NCBI GenBank assembly: GCA_022340665.1
Contig: JAJDNM010000148.1
Coordinates: 55,127 to 119,126, forward strand
Direction: 5' to 3'
Source: Acidobacteriota bacterium
Lineage (GTDB): Bacteria; Acidobacteriota; Thermoanaerobaculia; Thermoanaerobaculales; Sulfomarinibacteraceae
Length of the DNA stretch: 64,000 bases
Shown: piece by piece, positions 53,150 to 61,904 of the stretch
How positions within the stretch are numbered: position 1 is the first letter of the stretch
Layout of the letters: each line of letters begins with the position of its first letter
Position numbers and translations under genes: made by a program
The notes under the pieces: model-generated
Seen by the model: the letters and a program-made list of their open reading frames with translations, nothing else
Told to the model about the DNA's origin: nothing
Databases searched by the model: none

Positions 53150-54130
53150 TCAGGGCATCTCCAGCACGATCTTTCCGAAAATCTCTCCCGCCGCGAGGAG
53201 GCGGTGGGCATGTGAAGCCTCTCCGAGGGGCAGGACGCGATCGATGATCGGCCGGATCGCGCCGGTCATGAGTTCCGGACCGAACCGTCTGACGAAGGCC
53301 CCGATGATGTGACCCTTCTCCTCTGTCGGTCGTGCGCGGAGCGTCGATCCGGTGATCGAGATGCGCTTGCGCAACAGGCGGACGAGATCCAACTCAGCCC
53401 GTGGTCCACCCTGCAGACCGATCACGACGAGGCGGCCTGAGGGCGCGAGCACGTCGAGGTGGCGATCGAGGTAGGGTGCGCCGACGCAGTCCAGGACGAC
53501 GTCGACTCCGCGCCCGTCCGTGGCCTCGAGAGTTCGCTCAGAGAAATCCTCGTCGCGATAGTTGAACGCTGCTGCCGCACCGAGGTCGACACACGCCCGG
53601 CACCGTTCGGCGGTGCCCGCGGTGACCAGTAGCGTTGCGCCAGACTCCCTGCCGAGCTGGATTGCGGCGGTCCCGACCCCTCCGCTCCCGCCGTGCACCA
53701 GTGCGGTGCCGCCAGCTTCGAGCCCGCCGATCTGAAAGAGATTGAGAAATGCCGTGATGAAGACTTCGGGTATCGCGGCCGCCTCGAGATCTGTTGACGA
53801 CTGCGGCGTCCGCATCACACAGACGGATGGGACGACGACCTCCGTCGCATAGCCACCGCCCGACAGCAACGCCATGACGCGATCACCCACTGCCAGATCT
53901 TCAGCCCCGGCAGCGACCTCGGTCACGGTGCCGGCACATTCGAGACCGATGATGTTCGACTCGCCAGGTGGGGGAGGGTAAAGCCCCCGGCGCTGTAGAA
54001 GGTCGGCGCGATTGACACCGGCACCTGCGACCGCGATCCGTACCTCTCCCTCCCCAAGCTCCGGGGCCGCAACCTCAGTAACGCGCAGGACATTCTCGTC
54101 CCCCGGTTCGTCGAAGACCACTGCCTTCAT
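53150..54130 (-). CDS. NAD(P)H:quinone oxidoreductase, zinc-free MDR family
   Basis: A 326-residue medium-chain reductase. The catalytic domain starts MKAVVFDEPGDENVL and has GVNRADLLQRRGLYPPPPGE (the QOR/PIG3 signature; the alcohol-dehydrogenase zinc ligands are absent). The NADP site is VHGGSGGVGTAAIQLGR, and the C-terminal part has VLDCVGAPYLDR. I prefer the ATG at 54130 over the one six codons upstream because it matches the usual N-terminus. Substrate probably a quinone or enone. Confidence 0.9.
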   Translation of the reverse strand: MKAVVFDEPGDENVLRVTEVAAPELGEGEVRIAVAGAGVNRADLLQRRGLYPPPPGESNIIGLECAGTVTEVAAGAEDLAVGDRVMALLSGGGYATEVVVPSVCVMRTPQSSTDLEAAAIPEVFITAFLNLFQIGGLEAGGTALVHGGSGGVGTAAIQLGRESGATLLVTAGTAERCRACVDLGAAAAFNYRDEDFSERTLEATDGRGVDVVLDCVGAPYLDRHLDVLAPSGRLVVIGLQGGPRAELDLVRLLRKRISITGSTLRARPTEEKGHIIGAFVRRFGPELMTGAIRPIIDRVLPLGEASHAHRLLAAGEIFGKIVLEMP

Positions 54131-54190
54131 GGGTCGACTATAGCCCACAAACTGGGACCTACCATGCGAGAGGTGATCACGATGGATCGT

Positions 54191-54300
54191 TAGAACGTTG
54201 AAACGTTCAACGTTGGAACGTTCCGCATCAAACCTCTCCCTTGCCTCGGCAAAACCGGGCGGGTGAAACGTTTGACCTTCAAGGTTCTAACGTGAAACGG
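54191..54300 (+). repeat. AACGTT word array in two arms
   Basis: Left arm 54191-54226 has four AACGTT-type words (GAACGTTGAAACGTTCAACG and more). Right arm 54263-54300 has GAAACGTTTGACC, AAGGTTCTAACG and GTGAAACGG. It fills the gap between lpdA and the quinone oxidoreductase gene. Confidence 0.82.
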
Positions 54301-54301
54301 A

Positions 54302-55702
54302 TTATGAATGAATCGATCGCTTGTCGACGGCGAGGGCGGCTTCTTTCACGACCTCCGACAGGGTCGGATGGGCGTGACAGGTCCTCGCGAGATCCTCGGC
54401 GCTGGCCGAGAACTCCATAGCGACGGCCGCTTCCGCGATGAGCTCCGAAACCCGCGGGCCAACCATGTGAACACCGAGAATGCGATCGGTCTCCGCGTCA
54501 GCGAGGATCTTGACCATGCCTTCTTGCAGGCCAAGGCTCTTTGCCCGCCCGTTGGCGCGAAACATGAACCGCCCGCTCGAGAACTTGATCCCGTCTTCCT
54601 TGAGCTCAGCTTCAGTGCGCCCGACCATGGCGAGTTCCGGTTCGGTATAGACCACGTTTGGTATGGCTTCGTAGTTGACGTGAGCGGCCTTTCCGGCGAT
54701 GTGCTCGGCGACTGCGACGCCTTCCTCCTCCGCCTTGTGAGCAAGCATCGGACCCCGTACCAGATCGCCGATTGCGAATATGCCCTCGACGTTCGTCTGG
54801 AGGTGATCGTCGACCGCCACCCGGCCTCGCTCGTCGAGAGCGACACCGACCGATTCAAGGCCGGCACCTCCGGTCACGGGACGCCGACCGACGGCAACCA
54901 GCACCTTGTCACAGGAAAGTTCTTCGGATTCCCCCTTCGCGCTTTCGATTGTCAGCTTGACGCTCTTCTTGAGGACCTTTCCGGCCGTGACCTTGGATTC
55001 GAGGCGAAAATCCAGGCCCTGGTCTGTGAGGCTTCGTTGCAGCGCCTTGGCCATCGCAGTGTCGGCGAATGGCGTGATCGTGGGCAGCATCTCTACCACC
55101 GTGACCTCGGATCCGAGACGCCGCCATACGCTGCCGAGTTCGAGGCCGACCGCCCCTGCGCCGACCACAACGAGGCGTTTCGGGACCGACGAAAAGTCGA
55201 GCGCTTCCGTTGACGACACAACGCGTTCACCGTCGAACGGGAGGAAGGGCAGCTCCACCGGCTCGGAGCCCATCGCGAGGCAGATGCTGACGGCCTCGAT
55301 CTCGGTTTCACCGCCATCTCTGGCCACCGACACCTTGCCGGCCGCGGTCACCGTTCCGCGACCGTTGACCACGGTGACCTTGTTCTTCTTCATCAACATC
55401 GCGATGCCATCGGTCAGTTCCTTGACGATGCCGCTCTTGCGCGCGAGCATCGTGTCGATATCCAGTTGCACGTCAGAGATCTTGACGCCATGGTCCGCGA
55501 AATGCAGCCTGGCCGCCTCGAAGAGCTCAGACGACTCGAGGAGGGCCTTAGAGGGGATGCACCCGACGTTCAGACAGGTGCCGCCGAGGGCGTGACGTGT
55601 CTCGACCAGCGCGGTCCTGAGTCCGAGTTGGGCGGCGCGGATCGCGCAGACATAGCCCCCCGGCCCCGCGCCAATAACTGCAAGATCGTATCGGTCGACC
55701 AT
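54302..55702 (-). CDS. lpdA: Dihydrolipoamide dehydrogenase (E3)
   Basis: Reoxidises dihydrolipoamide in the 2-oxo acid dehydrogenase complexes. A 466-residue flavoprotein: FAD site AVIGAGPGGYVCAIRAAQ, redox disulphide GGTCLNVGCIPSK, NAD site VVGAGAVGLELGSVW, FAD-binding IFAIGDLVRGPMLAHKA, and the catalytic His-Glu pair in ARTCHAHPTLSEV. It is the only E3 in the window, so it probably serves both the 2-oxoglutarate complex and the AceEF complex. The ATG directly follows the sucB TGA with no gap. Confidence 0.97.
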   Translation of the reverse strand: MVDRYDLAVIGAGPGGYVCAIRAAQLGLRTALVETRHALGGTCLNVGCIPSKALLESSELFEAARLHFADHGVKISDVQLDIDTMLARKSGIVKELTDGIAMLMKKNKVTVVNGRGTVTAAGKVSVARDGGETEIEAVSICLAMGSEPVELPFLPFDGERVVSSTEALDFSSVPKRLVVVGAGAVGLELGSVWRRLGSEVTVVEMLPTITPFADTAMAKALQRSLTDQGLDFRLESKVTAGKVLKKSVKLTIESAKGESEELSCDKVLVAVGRRPVTGGAGLESVGVALDERGRVAVDDHLQTNVEGIFAIGDLVRGPMLAHKAEEEGVAVAEHIAGKAAHVNYEAIPNVVYTEPELAMVGRTEAELKEDGIKFSSGRFMFRANGRAKSLGLQEGMVKILADAETDRILGVHMVGPRVSELIAEAAVAMEFSASAEDLARTCHAHPTLSEVVKEAALAVDKRSIHS

Positions 55703-56947
55703 TCAAATCTCCAGTAGCATGCGCTCGGGATTCTCAATGCATTCGACGATCCGTTTGAGAAAGGTGACGGCCTCGCGACCATCGATCAGGCGGTGGTCGT
55801 ACGACACGGCCAGGTACATCATCGGCCGAATTGCAATCTCGTCGCCGACCGCGATCGGCCGCTTCTGGATCGTGTGCATGCCGAGGATAGCGCTCCCGGG
55901 AGGGTTGAGGATCGGCGTCGACAGTAGAGATCCGAAGACGCCACCATTGGAGATCGTGAAGACTGCACCGCTGAGGTCGGAAAGTTCGAGCCGACGCTCC
56001 TGGGCTCGTTTCGCGAGGTCGGCTATGCCGCTCTCTATCTCGGCCATCGACAGTCGGTCAGCGGTGCGGATGACCGGTACCACGAGCCCCTTGTCGGTGC
56101 TGACCGCGACGCCGATGTCGTAGTAGTGGTTGGTGACGATCTCGTCGCCGTCGATGTAGGCGTTGACTTCGGGGACGGTCTTGAGGGCGTCGACCGTCGC
56201 TTTGACGAAGAACGACATGAATCCGAGCCCGATATCGTGCCGTTTTTTGAAGTCATCCTTGTACTCGGCACGGAGTGCCATCACCCGGCTCATGTCTGCC
56301 TCGTTGAAGGTTGTAAGGATGGCCGCCGTCTGCTGGACCTCGACCAGCCGTTCGGCGAGCCGTTGACGCAAACGCGACATCGGTCGCCTGGTCTGCCGCT
56401 GATCGGGGAGATCGACCGGCTGGGGGCGTGGGCGTTCCACTTTTTTTTCGGGCAACTGGCGTGCGTCGCTCTCGCGTTCCTCGAGAAACCGGATCACGTC
56501 ACCCTTCAGCAAGCGGCTGTCCTTCCCGGTGCCCTCGATCTCCGAAGGTTCGAGGCCGTGCTCGAGTACCAACCGACGCACAGCCGGCGAAAGACCGCTG
56601 TGGTTCGGAGCTGAAATGCGCCCTGCTTCGGGTGCCGTCTCGGTCGGTGCGGGGACGGCTTCTGTGTCAGCTTCCGAAGCCGGTTCAGGCGCGGCCGTTT
56701 CGGTTTGCTCGACATCTGTGTCAATCGTCGCGACCACCTGTCCGACCTCGACCGTTGCACCCTCGGCTGCGAGAATCTTGAGTCGCCCGGCCTGCTCGGC
56801 ATTGACGTTCATCGTGATCTTATCGGTTTCGAGGACCAGCAGCGGATCTTCGACTTCGACCATCGATCCGTCCGGCTTCAGCCATTCAGCGAGAAAGCCT
56901 TCAGTGATTGACTCTCCAACTTCGGGAATTCTTACTTCAGCAGTCAT
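55703..56947 (-). CDS. sucB: 2-oxoglutarate dehydrogenase E2, dihydrolipoamide succinyltransferase
   Basis: A 414-residue E2 with a single lipoyl domain ([18 protein letters not shown], lipoylated Lys), an Ala/Pro/Glu-rich linker, a subunit-binding domain ([30 protein letters not shown]) and the catalytic domain ending in [25 protein letters not shown] at the C-terminus is typical of SucB. It follows sucA by 25 bases and is followed without a gap by lpdA. Confidence 0.96.
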   Translation of the reverse strand: MTAEVRIPEVGESITEGFLAEWLKPDGSMVEVEDPLLVLETDKITMNVNAEQAGRLKILAAEGATVEVGQVVATIDTDVEQTETAAPEPASEADTEAVPAPTETAPEAGRISAPNHSGLSPAVRRLVLEHGLEPSEIEGTGKDSRLLKGDVIRFLEERESDARQLPEKKVERPRPQPVDLPDQRQTRRPMSRLRQRLAERLVEVQQTAAILTTFNEADMSRVMALRAEYKDDFKKRHDIGLGFMSFFVKATVDALKTVPEVNAYIDGDEIVTNHYYDIGVAVSTDKGLVVPVIRTADRLSMAEIESGIADLAKRAQERRLELSDLSGAVFTISNGGVFGSLLSTPILNPPGSAILGMHTIQKRPIAVGDEIAIRPMMYLAVSYDHRLIDGREAVTFLKRIVECIENPERMLLEI

Positions 56948-56972
56948 TCAGGAATGCTCCTTGGGCCGACCA

Positions 56973-59726
56973 TCATTCCGCATCGATCTCGAGTGCCGAA
57001 CGGACCAACTCTGCCTGTTGCTGGCGATGGATGCTCGACGAGCCGGTCGCAGGGCTGGCGCTCGGCTCTCGTCCTACGTACCGTAGCGAACGGCCGGGGA
57101 AGAGCTCCAGCAGCCTCGGCATCATGTATGTCCACCCGCCGCGGTTTCTGGTTTCTTCCTGCGCCCATACGATCTCCGGGGCGTCCCGGTAGGGCGCGAC
57201 CACGCGCTCGAAGTGCTCGGTATGGAACGGGTAGAACTGTTCGACGCGGATGATCGCGACGTCGTCGATGCCGCGCTCCTCACGCCCGGCCGCGAGGTCG
57301 TAGTACACCTTACCGCTGCAAAACACGAGGCGCCGCGGGTTGTCGGGCGCGAGGGGGTCCTCGAGGAACTCCTGGAACCCGCCATCTATCAAATCCTCGA
57401 GAGGTGAGACTGCCTGTTTGTGGCGGAGCAGGCTCTTCGGCGACATGATAACGAGCGGGCGGCGGAAGTTGGCCTTGATTTGACGCCGAAGGGAATGGAA
57501 GTACTGGGCAGGCGTCGTCAGGTTGCAGACCTGCATGTTTTCCTCGGCGCAGGCCATGAGATAGCGTTCGAGGTACGCATTGGAGTGTTCCGGCCCCTGA
57601 CCCTCATAGCCGTGGGGGAGGAGCATGACGATTCCGCTGACTCGGTGCCACTTGTCGAAGGCAGCCGCGATGAACTGATCGATGATGACCTGGGCACCGT
57701 TGGCGAAGTCTCCGAACTGGGCTTCCCAGATCACGAGCATATTGGGTTCGACCAACGAGTAGCCGTAATCGAAACCGAGAACTGCGGCTTCCGAGAGCAT
57801 GCTGTTGTAGACGCAAAAACGCGCCTGTCCTTCCTCGACGTGGTTGAGCGGGACGTACATCTCCTGACTCTTCGAGTCGAACCAGGCCGCATGGCGTTGT
57901 GAAAAGGTGCCGCGTATGCTGTCCTGGCCGCTGAGGCGAACCGGCGTACCATCGGCGAGCAGGCTTCCGAAGGCGAGGAGTTCGCCGAGCGCCCAATCCA
58001 CCGAACCCTTCTCCTCGACGGTTTTCATATGCGCCGGCAAGCGGCGGGCGACCTTGCGGTTGAGGTCGAAGCCGTCTGGAATTGTGGTCAGCGCCTTCGC
58101 CACTTCGAGCAGAACCTCATAGATCACGCCGGTCTCGGTGCAGTCGAAACAGTGCTCGTGATCGAAGTCTGACCAAAGGCCGCCAAATGCACTTGCATCG
58201 TCCTCGTTAATGAGACTTTCGTCCTTGGCGCTCCTGAACGCCTCGACCAGCTTTTCCTGGAGGGAGTTGGAGAGAGCCTCGCTCTCCTCCAGGGTGATGT
58301 CGTGCGATCCCTCGAGCTGGAGCTGATAGATGGCCCTGGTTGACGGCCGATTCTGAATCTTCTGATACATGAGCGGCTGCGTGAAGGCAGGCTCGTCCCC
58401 TTCGTTGTGACCGTGCTTGCGATAACAGACCATGTCGATCACTACGTCTCGCTTGAACCGCTGGCGAAACCTGAGGGCGAGGTCCACCGCGTGCACGACC
58501 GCTTCTGGGTCATCACCGTTGACGTGGAGGATAGGCGCTTCGACCATCTTGGCCACGTCTGTTGGGTAGCGAGTCGAGCGTGCTTCGCCAGGAAGGGTGG
58601 TGAACCCGATCTGGTTGTTGACGATGATGTGAACCGTGCCGCCCGTCGAGTAGCCCTTGAGCTGAGAGAGATTGAACGTTTCGGCGACCAGTCCCTGGCC
58701 GGCAAACGCCGCGTCACCGTGGATCAATATCGGAAGGACCTTGTCCCGTTCAGCGGTGTCGTTCCGTCGCCGTTGCTTGGCTCGGGTGCGCCCCTCGACC
58801 ACCGGATCCACGGCCTCGAGATGGCTCGGATTGGCCGTCAAGCTGATGTGGATCTGTTGGCCGTCGGCCGTCGTGTAGTCCGAACTGTAGCCGCGGTGGT
58901 ATTTCACATCGCCGTCGCCACCGTAGGGGTCCGGACGGATCGTGTCTTCGAACTCATTGAAGATCATCGCGTACGGCTTCTGGAGGATGTTGGCGAGGAC
59001 GTTGAGACGGCCGCGGTGCGCCATTCCCATCACGACCTCAACCGCGCCGGTCTCGGCAGCCGTTTCCATGAACTGATGAAGCGCTGGAATCAGCGATTCC
59101 GCTCCTTCGAGAGAGAACCGTTTCTGGCCCTGATAGCGTCCGTGGGTGAAGCTTTCAAAGAGCTCCGCGTCGATCAGCTGAGCGAGAATGCGGTGCTTCT
59201 TCTCCCGGCTGATTTCGGGACGGTTCCTGATCGGCTCCATCTCCTGCTGGAACCACCTGCGGATGGGGGTGTCCTGGATGTGCAGGTATTCGACCCCTAC
59301 CGTGCGGCAGTAGGTGTCCCGCAGCACCTCGATGATCTCGCGCAGGGTCGCCTGTTGTGGGCCCCCGAGGTGGCCGGTGTGGTAAATATCGTCGAGGTTT
59401 TCCTCATCCAGGCCGAAGTGTTCGAGCTCGAGCAGGGGATGTGATTCGAGATTGTCGCCGAGCGGGTCGAGGTCGGCGACGAGATGCCCCAGGTTGCGAT
59501 AGGCGAAGATGAGGCTGACCACCTTGGACTGGTCGGCGGCACGTTCGGACGCTACGGCGCCGGTCGGTTTGGCAGCGAGATCGAAGCCCGAGAAGAAGAG
59601 GCGCCATTCGTCGCTCAGCGAGGACGGATCCGTCCGCCACTGCTCGTACATCTGCTCGGCGTACTCCGAGCTGGCCAGCAGCGCAACACTCTCCGGCGTC
59701 GGTTTCGAGCTTGTATCAGAGGGCAA
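56973..59726 (-). CDS. sucA: 2-oxoglutarate dehydrogenase E1
   Basis: Decarboxylates 2-oxoglutarate with thiamine diphosphate. The 917-residue length is close to E. coli SucA (933). Blocks: EQMYEQWRTDPSSLSDEWR at the N-terminus, EVVMGMAHRGRLNVLANIL, YHRGYSSD, LTANPSHLEAVDPVVEG, ILIHGDAAFAGQGLVAE, INNQIGF-type IVNNQIGFTT and LLPHGYEGQGPEHSNAYLER. It begins at a TTG (59726) with GGGAGA a few bases upstream. It is the first gene of a sucA-sucB-lpdA operon. Confidence 0.96.
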   Translation of the reverse strand: MPSDTSSKPTPESVALLASSEYAEQMYEQWRTDPSSLSDEWRLFFSGFDLAAKPTGAVASERAADQSKVVSLIFAYRNLGHLVADLDPLGDNLESHPLLELEHFGLDEENLDDIYHTGHLGGPQQATLREIIEVLRDTYCRTVGVEYLHIQDTPIRRWFQQEMEPIRNRPEISREKKHRILAQLIDAELFESFTHGRYQGQKRFSLEGAESLIPALHQFMETAAETGAVEVVMGMAHRGRLNVLANILQKPYAMIFNEFEDTIRPDPYGGDGDVKYHRGYSSDYTTADGQQIHISLTANPSHLEAVDPVVEGRTRAKQRRRNDTAERDKVLPILIHGDAAFAGQGLVAETFNLSQLKGYSTGGTVHIIVNNQIGFTTLPGEARSTRYPTDVAKMVEAPILHVNGDDPEAVVHAVDLALRFRQRFKRDVVIDMVCYRKHGHNEGDEPAFTQPLMYQKIQNRPSTRAIYQLQLEGSHDITLEESEALSNSLQEKLVEAFRSAKDESLINEDDASAFGGLWSDFDHEHCFDCTETGVIYEVLLEVAKALTTIPDGFDLNRKVARRLPAHMKTVEEKGSVDWALGELLAFGSLLADGTPVRLSGQDSIRGTFSQRHAAWFDSKSQEMYVPLNHVEEGQARFCVYNSMLSEAAVLGFDYGYSLVEPNMLVIWEAQFGDFANGAQVIIDQFIAAAFDKWHRVSGIVMLLPHGYEGQGPEHSNAYLERYLMACAEENMQVCNLTTPAQYFHSLRRQIKANFRRPLVIMSPKSLLRHKQAVSPLEDLIDGGFQEFLEDPLAPDNPRRLVFCSGKVYYDLAAGREERGIDDVAIIRVEQFYPFHTEHFERVVAPYRDAPEIVWAQEETRNRGGWTYMMPRLLELFPGRSLRYVGREPSASPATGSSSIHRQQQAELVRSALEIDAE

Positions 59727-59870
59727 CTCGAGTCTCCCGCGTGCTCCTTTTCACTCTCGAACTTGAAGCACTGTCAGCGCATAACGTGGTTGATGATTAT
59801 TGCATTTCCGGTTGCGGGAGTCATCCTCGAAGGCGGAAGCGGATCTGCGGGAGTTTCGTCCGGCGCTGGA

Positions 59871-59960
59871 TCCTCGATTCTCGATTCTCGATACACGTTT
59901 TGTACTGTCGAGATTGGGCGGTACTGGAATCGAGCATCGAGGAACGAGTAACGAGAATCC
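59871..59960 (+). repeat. Inverted word array, TCGATTC / GAATCGA
   Basis: Left arm 59871-59895 (CTCGATTCTCGATTCTCGAT) and right arm 59927-59960 (GAATCGAGCATCGAGGAACG, then AGTAACGAGAATC) are inverted. The right arm shares the ATCGAGC word with the array at 13110-13168. It lies upstream of sucA and the GMC operon. Confidence 0.82.
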
Positions 59961-60004
59961 AAGATCAGACAGGACTGCCGACTGGACAGGGGTAGAATGC
60001 CTGC

Positions 60005-60409
60005 ATGAATTCGCTCTCCACCGAAAAGGCCGAGTTCCTCCTGGTGCTCGCAGCCCGAATCGTCCCCGAGATCGTCGAGCTCGACTCCGAAGGGATCGGC
60101 CGTTTCCTCACCATCATCGATGATGCCCTCGCGTCACGGCCAGCCGAGGTGAGGGGACAGTTCGCGACCTTTCTCGGGATTCTGAGGTGGTTTCCCGCGA
60201 TCCGCTTCGGCCGAGCCTTCGAGAAGCTCGGCACCGGTCAGCAGGACGCGGTCCTTCGCTGGTTCGAAGATTGCCCGGTGGGGTTGCTGCGCGTCGGTTT
60301 CTGGGGTTTGAAGGCGATGGTCTTCATGGGCTACTACGGCCAGCCGGAAACCAACCGGCTGATCGGCTACACGCCGGAATTCGACGGCCGGGTGGGTCTC
60401 CATGCGTGA
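60005..60409 (+). CDS. Small subunit of GMC oxidoreductase (gluconate 2-dehydrogenase subunit 3-like)
   Basis: A 134-residue helical protein. Small proteins of this size, encoded just before a GMC flavoprotein, are often the subunit-3 family needed for stability or export of the large subunit. Here I see no convincing Tat or Sec signal, which is unusual. GFWGLKAMVFMGYYGQPETN near the C-terminus matches the conserved block of that family as I recall it. It overlaps the GMC gene by 8 bases. Confidence 0.65.
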   Translation: MNSLSTEKAEFLLVLAARIVPEIVELDSEGIGRFLTIIDDALASRPAEVRGQFATFLGILRWFPAIRFGRAFEKLGTGQQDAVLRWFEDCPVGLLRVGFWGLKAMVFMGYYGQPETNRLIGYTPEFDGRVGLHA

Positions 60410-61904
60410 GGAAGAGTACGACGTCGTGATCATCGGCTCGGGAGCGGGTGGAGGAGTTGTAGCCAAAGAGCTCGCGCCCCTGTGCATCGACGGCAGGCGG
60501 ATTGCAGTCCTCGAGTGGGGGGCGAAGCTGAGGCAGGAGGAGTACTCCGGCCACGAGAACGACATGGCGTCAAAGCTCTTTTTCGACGGGGGCGGGACAT
60601 TCACCAAGGACCGCTCGATGACCCTTGCCTACGGTCGGGCCTACGGCGGATCGACCGTGATTTACACCGGAACCTCTCTGATCATGCCGGAGGAGGTGGT
60701 CGAGCGATGGAGCGTGCCGGGTATCGATTTCACCGACATCCATCACCGGTCGATGAGGTACTGTGAGGAAAACAACGTCCACCTCCTGGCGGACGATGAA
60801 ATCAACCAAAACAACCGGCTCTTCTTGAAGGGCTGCGAGGAGCTTGGCTTCCACGTCGAGCAGTTCCCGATCAACACCAAGGGCTGCAAGGGATCGTCTC
60901 TCTGCAATCTCGGGTGCCCGAACGGCGCCAAGCAGGGAACCGATCGCGTACAGCTGCCGATGGCTGAGGCCCAGGGCGTCGAGGTGATTACCAACTGCCG
61001 GGTGACCTCGATCGGCGACCGGGTGTGTGATGCAGTGGTTGCTGATCCGGGCTACGGTGAGCCGTCGAAGTGGGAGCCGGGCGAGTACCGCGTCAGGGCA
61101 AAGGTCATCGTGCTCTGCGCCGGCGGTGTGGTGAACTCACCGGCGCTGCTCCTTCGTTCGGCGTTCGCGGAAAAGCTGCCGATGCTCGGACGGCGTATCA
61201 CGCTCCACCCGGCCCTCATACTGGTCGGCGAACACGCAGAGTCCATCACGAACTTCCATGGATTCCCGAAGAGTTACTACAGCGACCAGTTCATGAGAGA
61301 GGAGCGATTCCTCCTCGAGGTCTGCATGTACTTTCCGTTCGTCACCGCCAAGAACCTGATCGGCTTCGGAGCCGACCACTCCAACATCATGCGCGCTTTT
61401 CCGAGACTGCAGATGATTCTGGTGCTGGCCCTCGATCCCGCGTTGCCGGACAATCGGGTGACCCTCGACGGGAACGGAGATCCGGTGGTGGACTACACCC
61501 TCACGGAAGCGGTACTCGACACGCTGCACGCATCGATGCTGGCCAGCGCACGGGTCTTTTTTGCGGCTGGAGCCAAAAGAATTCACGCTCCGGCCGGTAC
61601 GAGCTTTTTCATCGATGCCGCTGACGCAGATCGGATCGAAGAGTTGATTCCGCGAGCGAAGGTAAGAAAGGGCAGGATTTCGATCACGTCGGCCCATCTC
61701 ATGGGCGGATGCGCGATGGGCAACGATGCTTCGGATTCCGTAACCGATGGGTGGGGGAGGGTGCACGGCGTTCCGTGGCTCTTCGTCGCCGATGCGAGCC
61801 TTTTCCCGCAATGCTCCGAGGTCAACCCGTATGTCACCGTCATGGCCCTCGCGGATAGAGTCGCCGAGGGCATCCGAAACAACGCCGGGGAGCTGCTTTC
61901 ATGA
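60402..61904 (+). CDS. GMC-family FAD-dependent oxidoreductase
   Basis: A 500-residue flavoenzyme that oxidises an alcohol or sugar. It has the FAD fold VVIIGSGAGGGVVAKELA, a GMC-type YGRAYGGSTVIYTGTS, a cysteine cluster CKGSSLCNLGCPNGAKQG (seen in GMC members of the gluconate/cholesterol-oxidase-like branch), VIVLCAGGVVNSPALLLRS and the terminal HLMGGCAMG and CSEVNPYVTVMALADR blocks. It overlaps its neighbours on both sides (8 and 4 bases), so the three genes form one translational unit. The substrate is unknown. Confidence 0.88.
   Translation: MREEEYDVVIIGSGAGGGVVAKELAPLCIDGRRIAVLEWGAKLRQEEYSGHENDMASKLFFDGGGTFTKDRSMTLAYGRAYGGSTVIYTGTSLIMPEEVVERWSVPGIDFTDIHHRSMRYCEENNVHLLADDEINQNNRLFLKGCEELGFHVEQFPINTKGCKGSSLCNLGCPNGAKQGTDRVQLPMAEAQGVEVITNCRVTSIGDRVCDAVVADPGYGEPSKWEPGEYRVRAKVIVLCAGGVVNSPALLLRSAFAEKLPMLGRRITLHPALILVGEHAESITNFHGFPKSYYSDQFMREERFLLEVCMYFPFVTAKNLIGFGADHSNIMRAFPRLQMILVLALDPALPDNRVTLDGNGDPVVDYTLTEAVLDTLHASMLASARVFFAAGAKRIHAPAGTSFFIDAADADRIEELIPRAKVRKGRISITSAHLMGGCAMGNDASDSVTDGWGRVHGVPWLFVADASLFPQCSEVNPYVTVMALADRVAEGIRNNAGELLS

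Noticed and set aside
53065..53312. Small plus-strand frames between the DapA-like and quinone oxidoreductase genes
   Set aside because: They overlap the 3' end of the oxidoreductase in antisense and show no domain or ribosome site.
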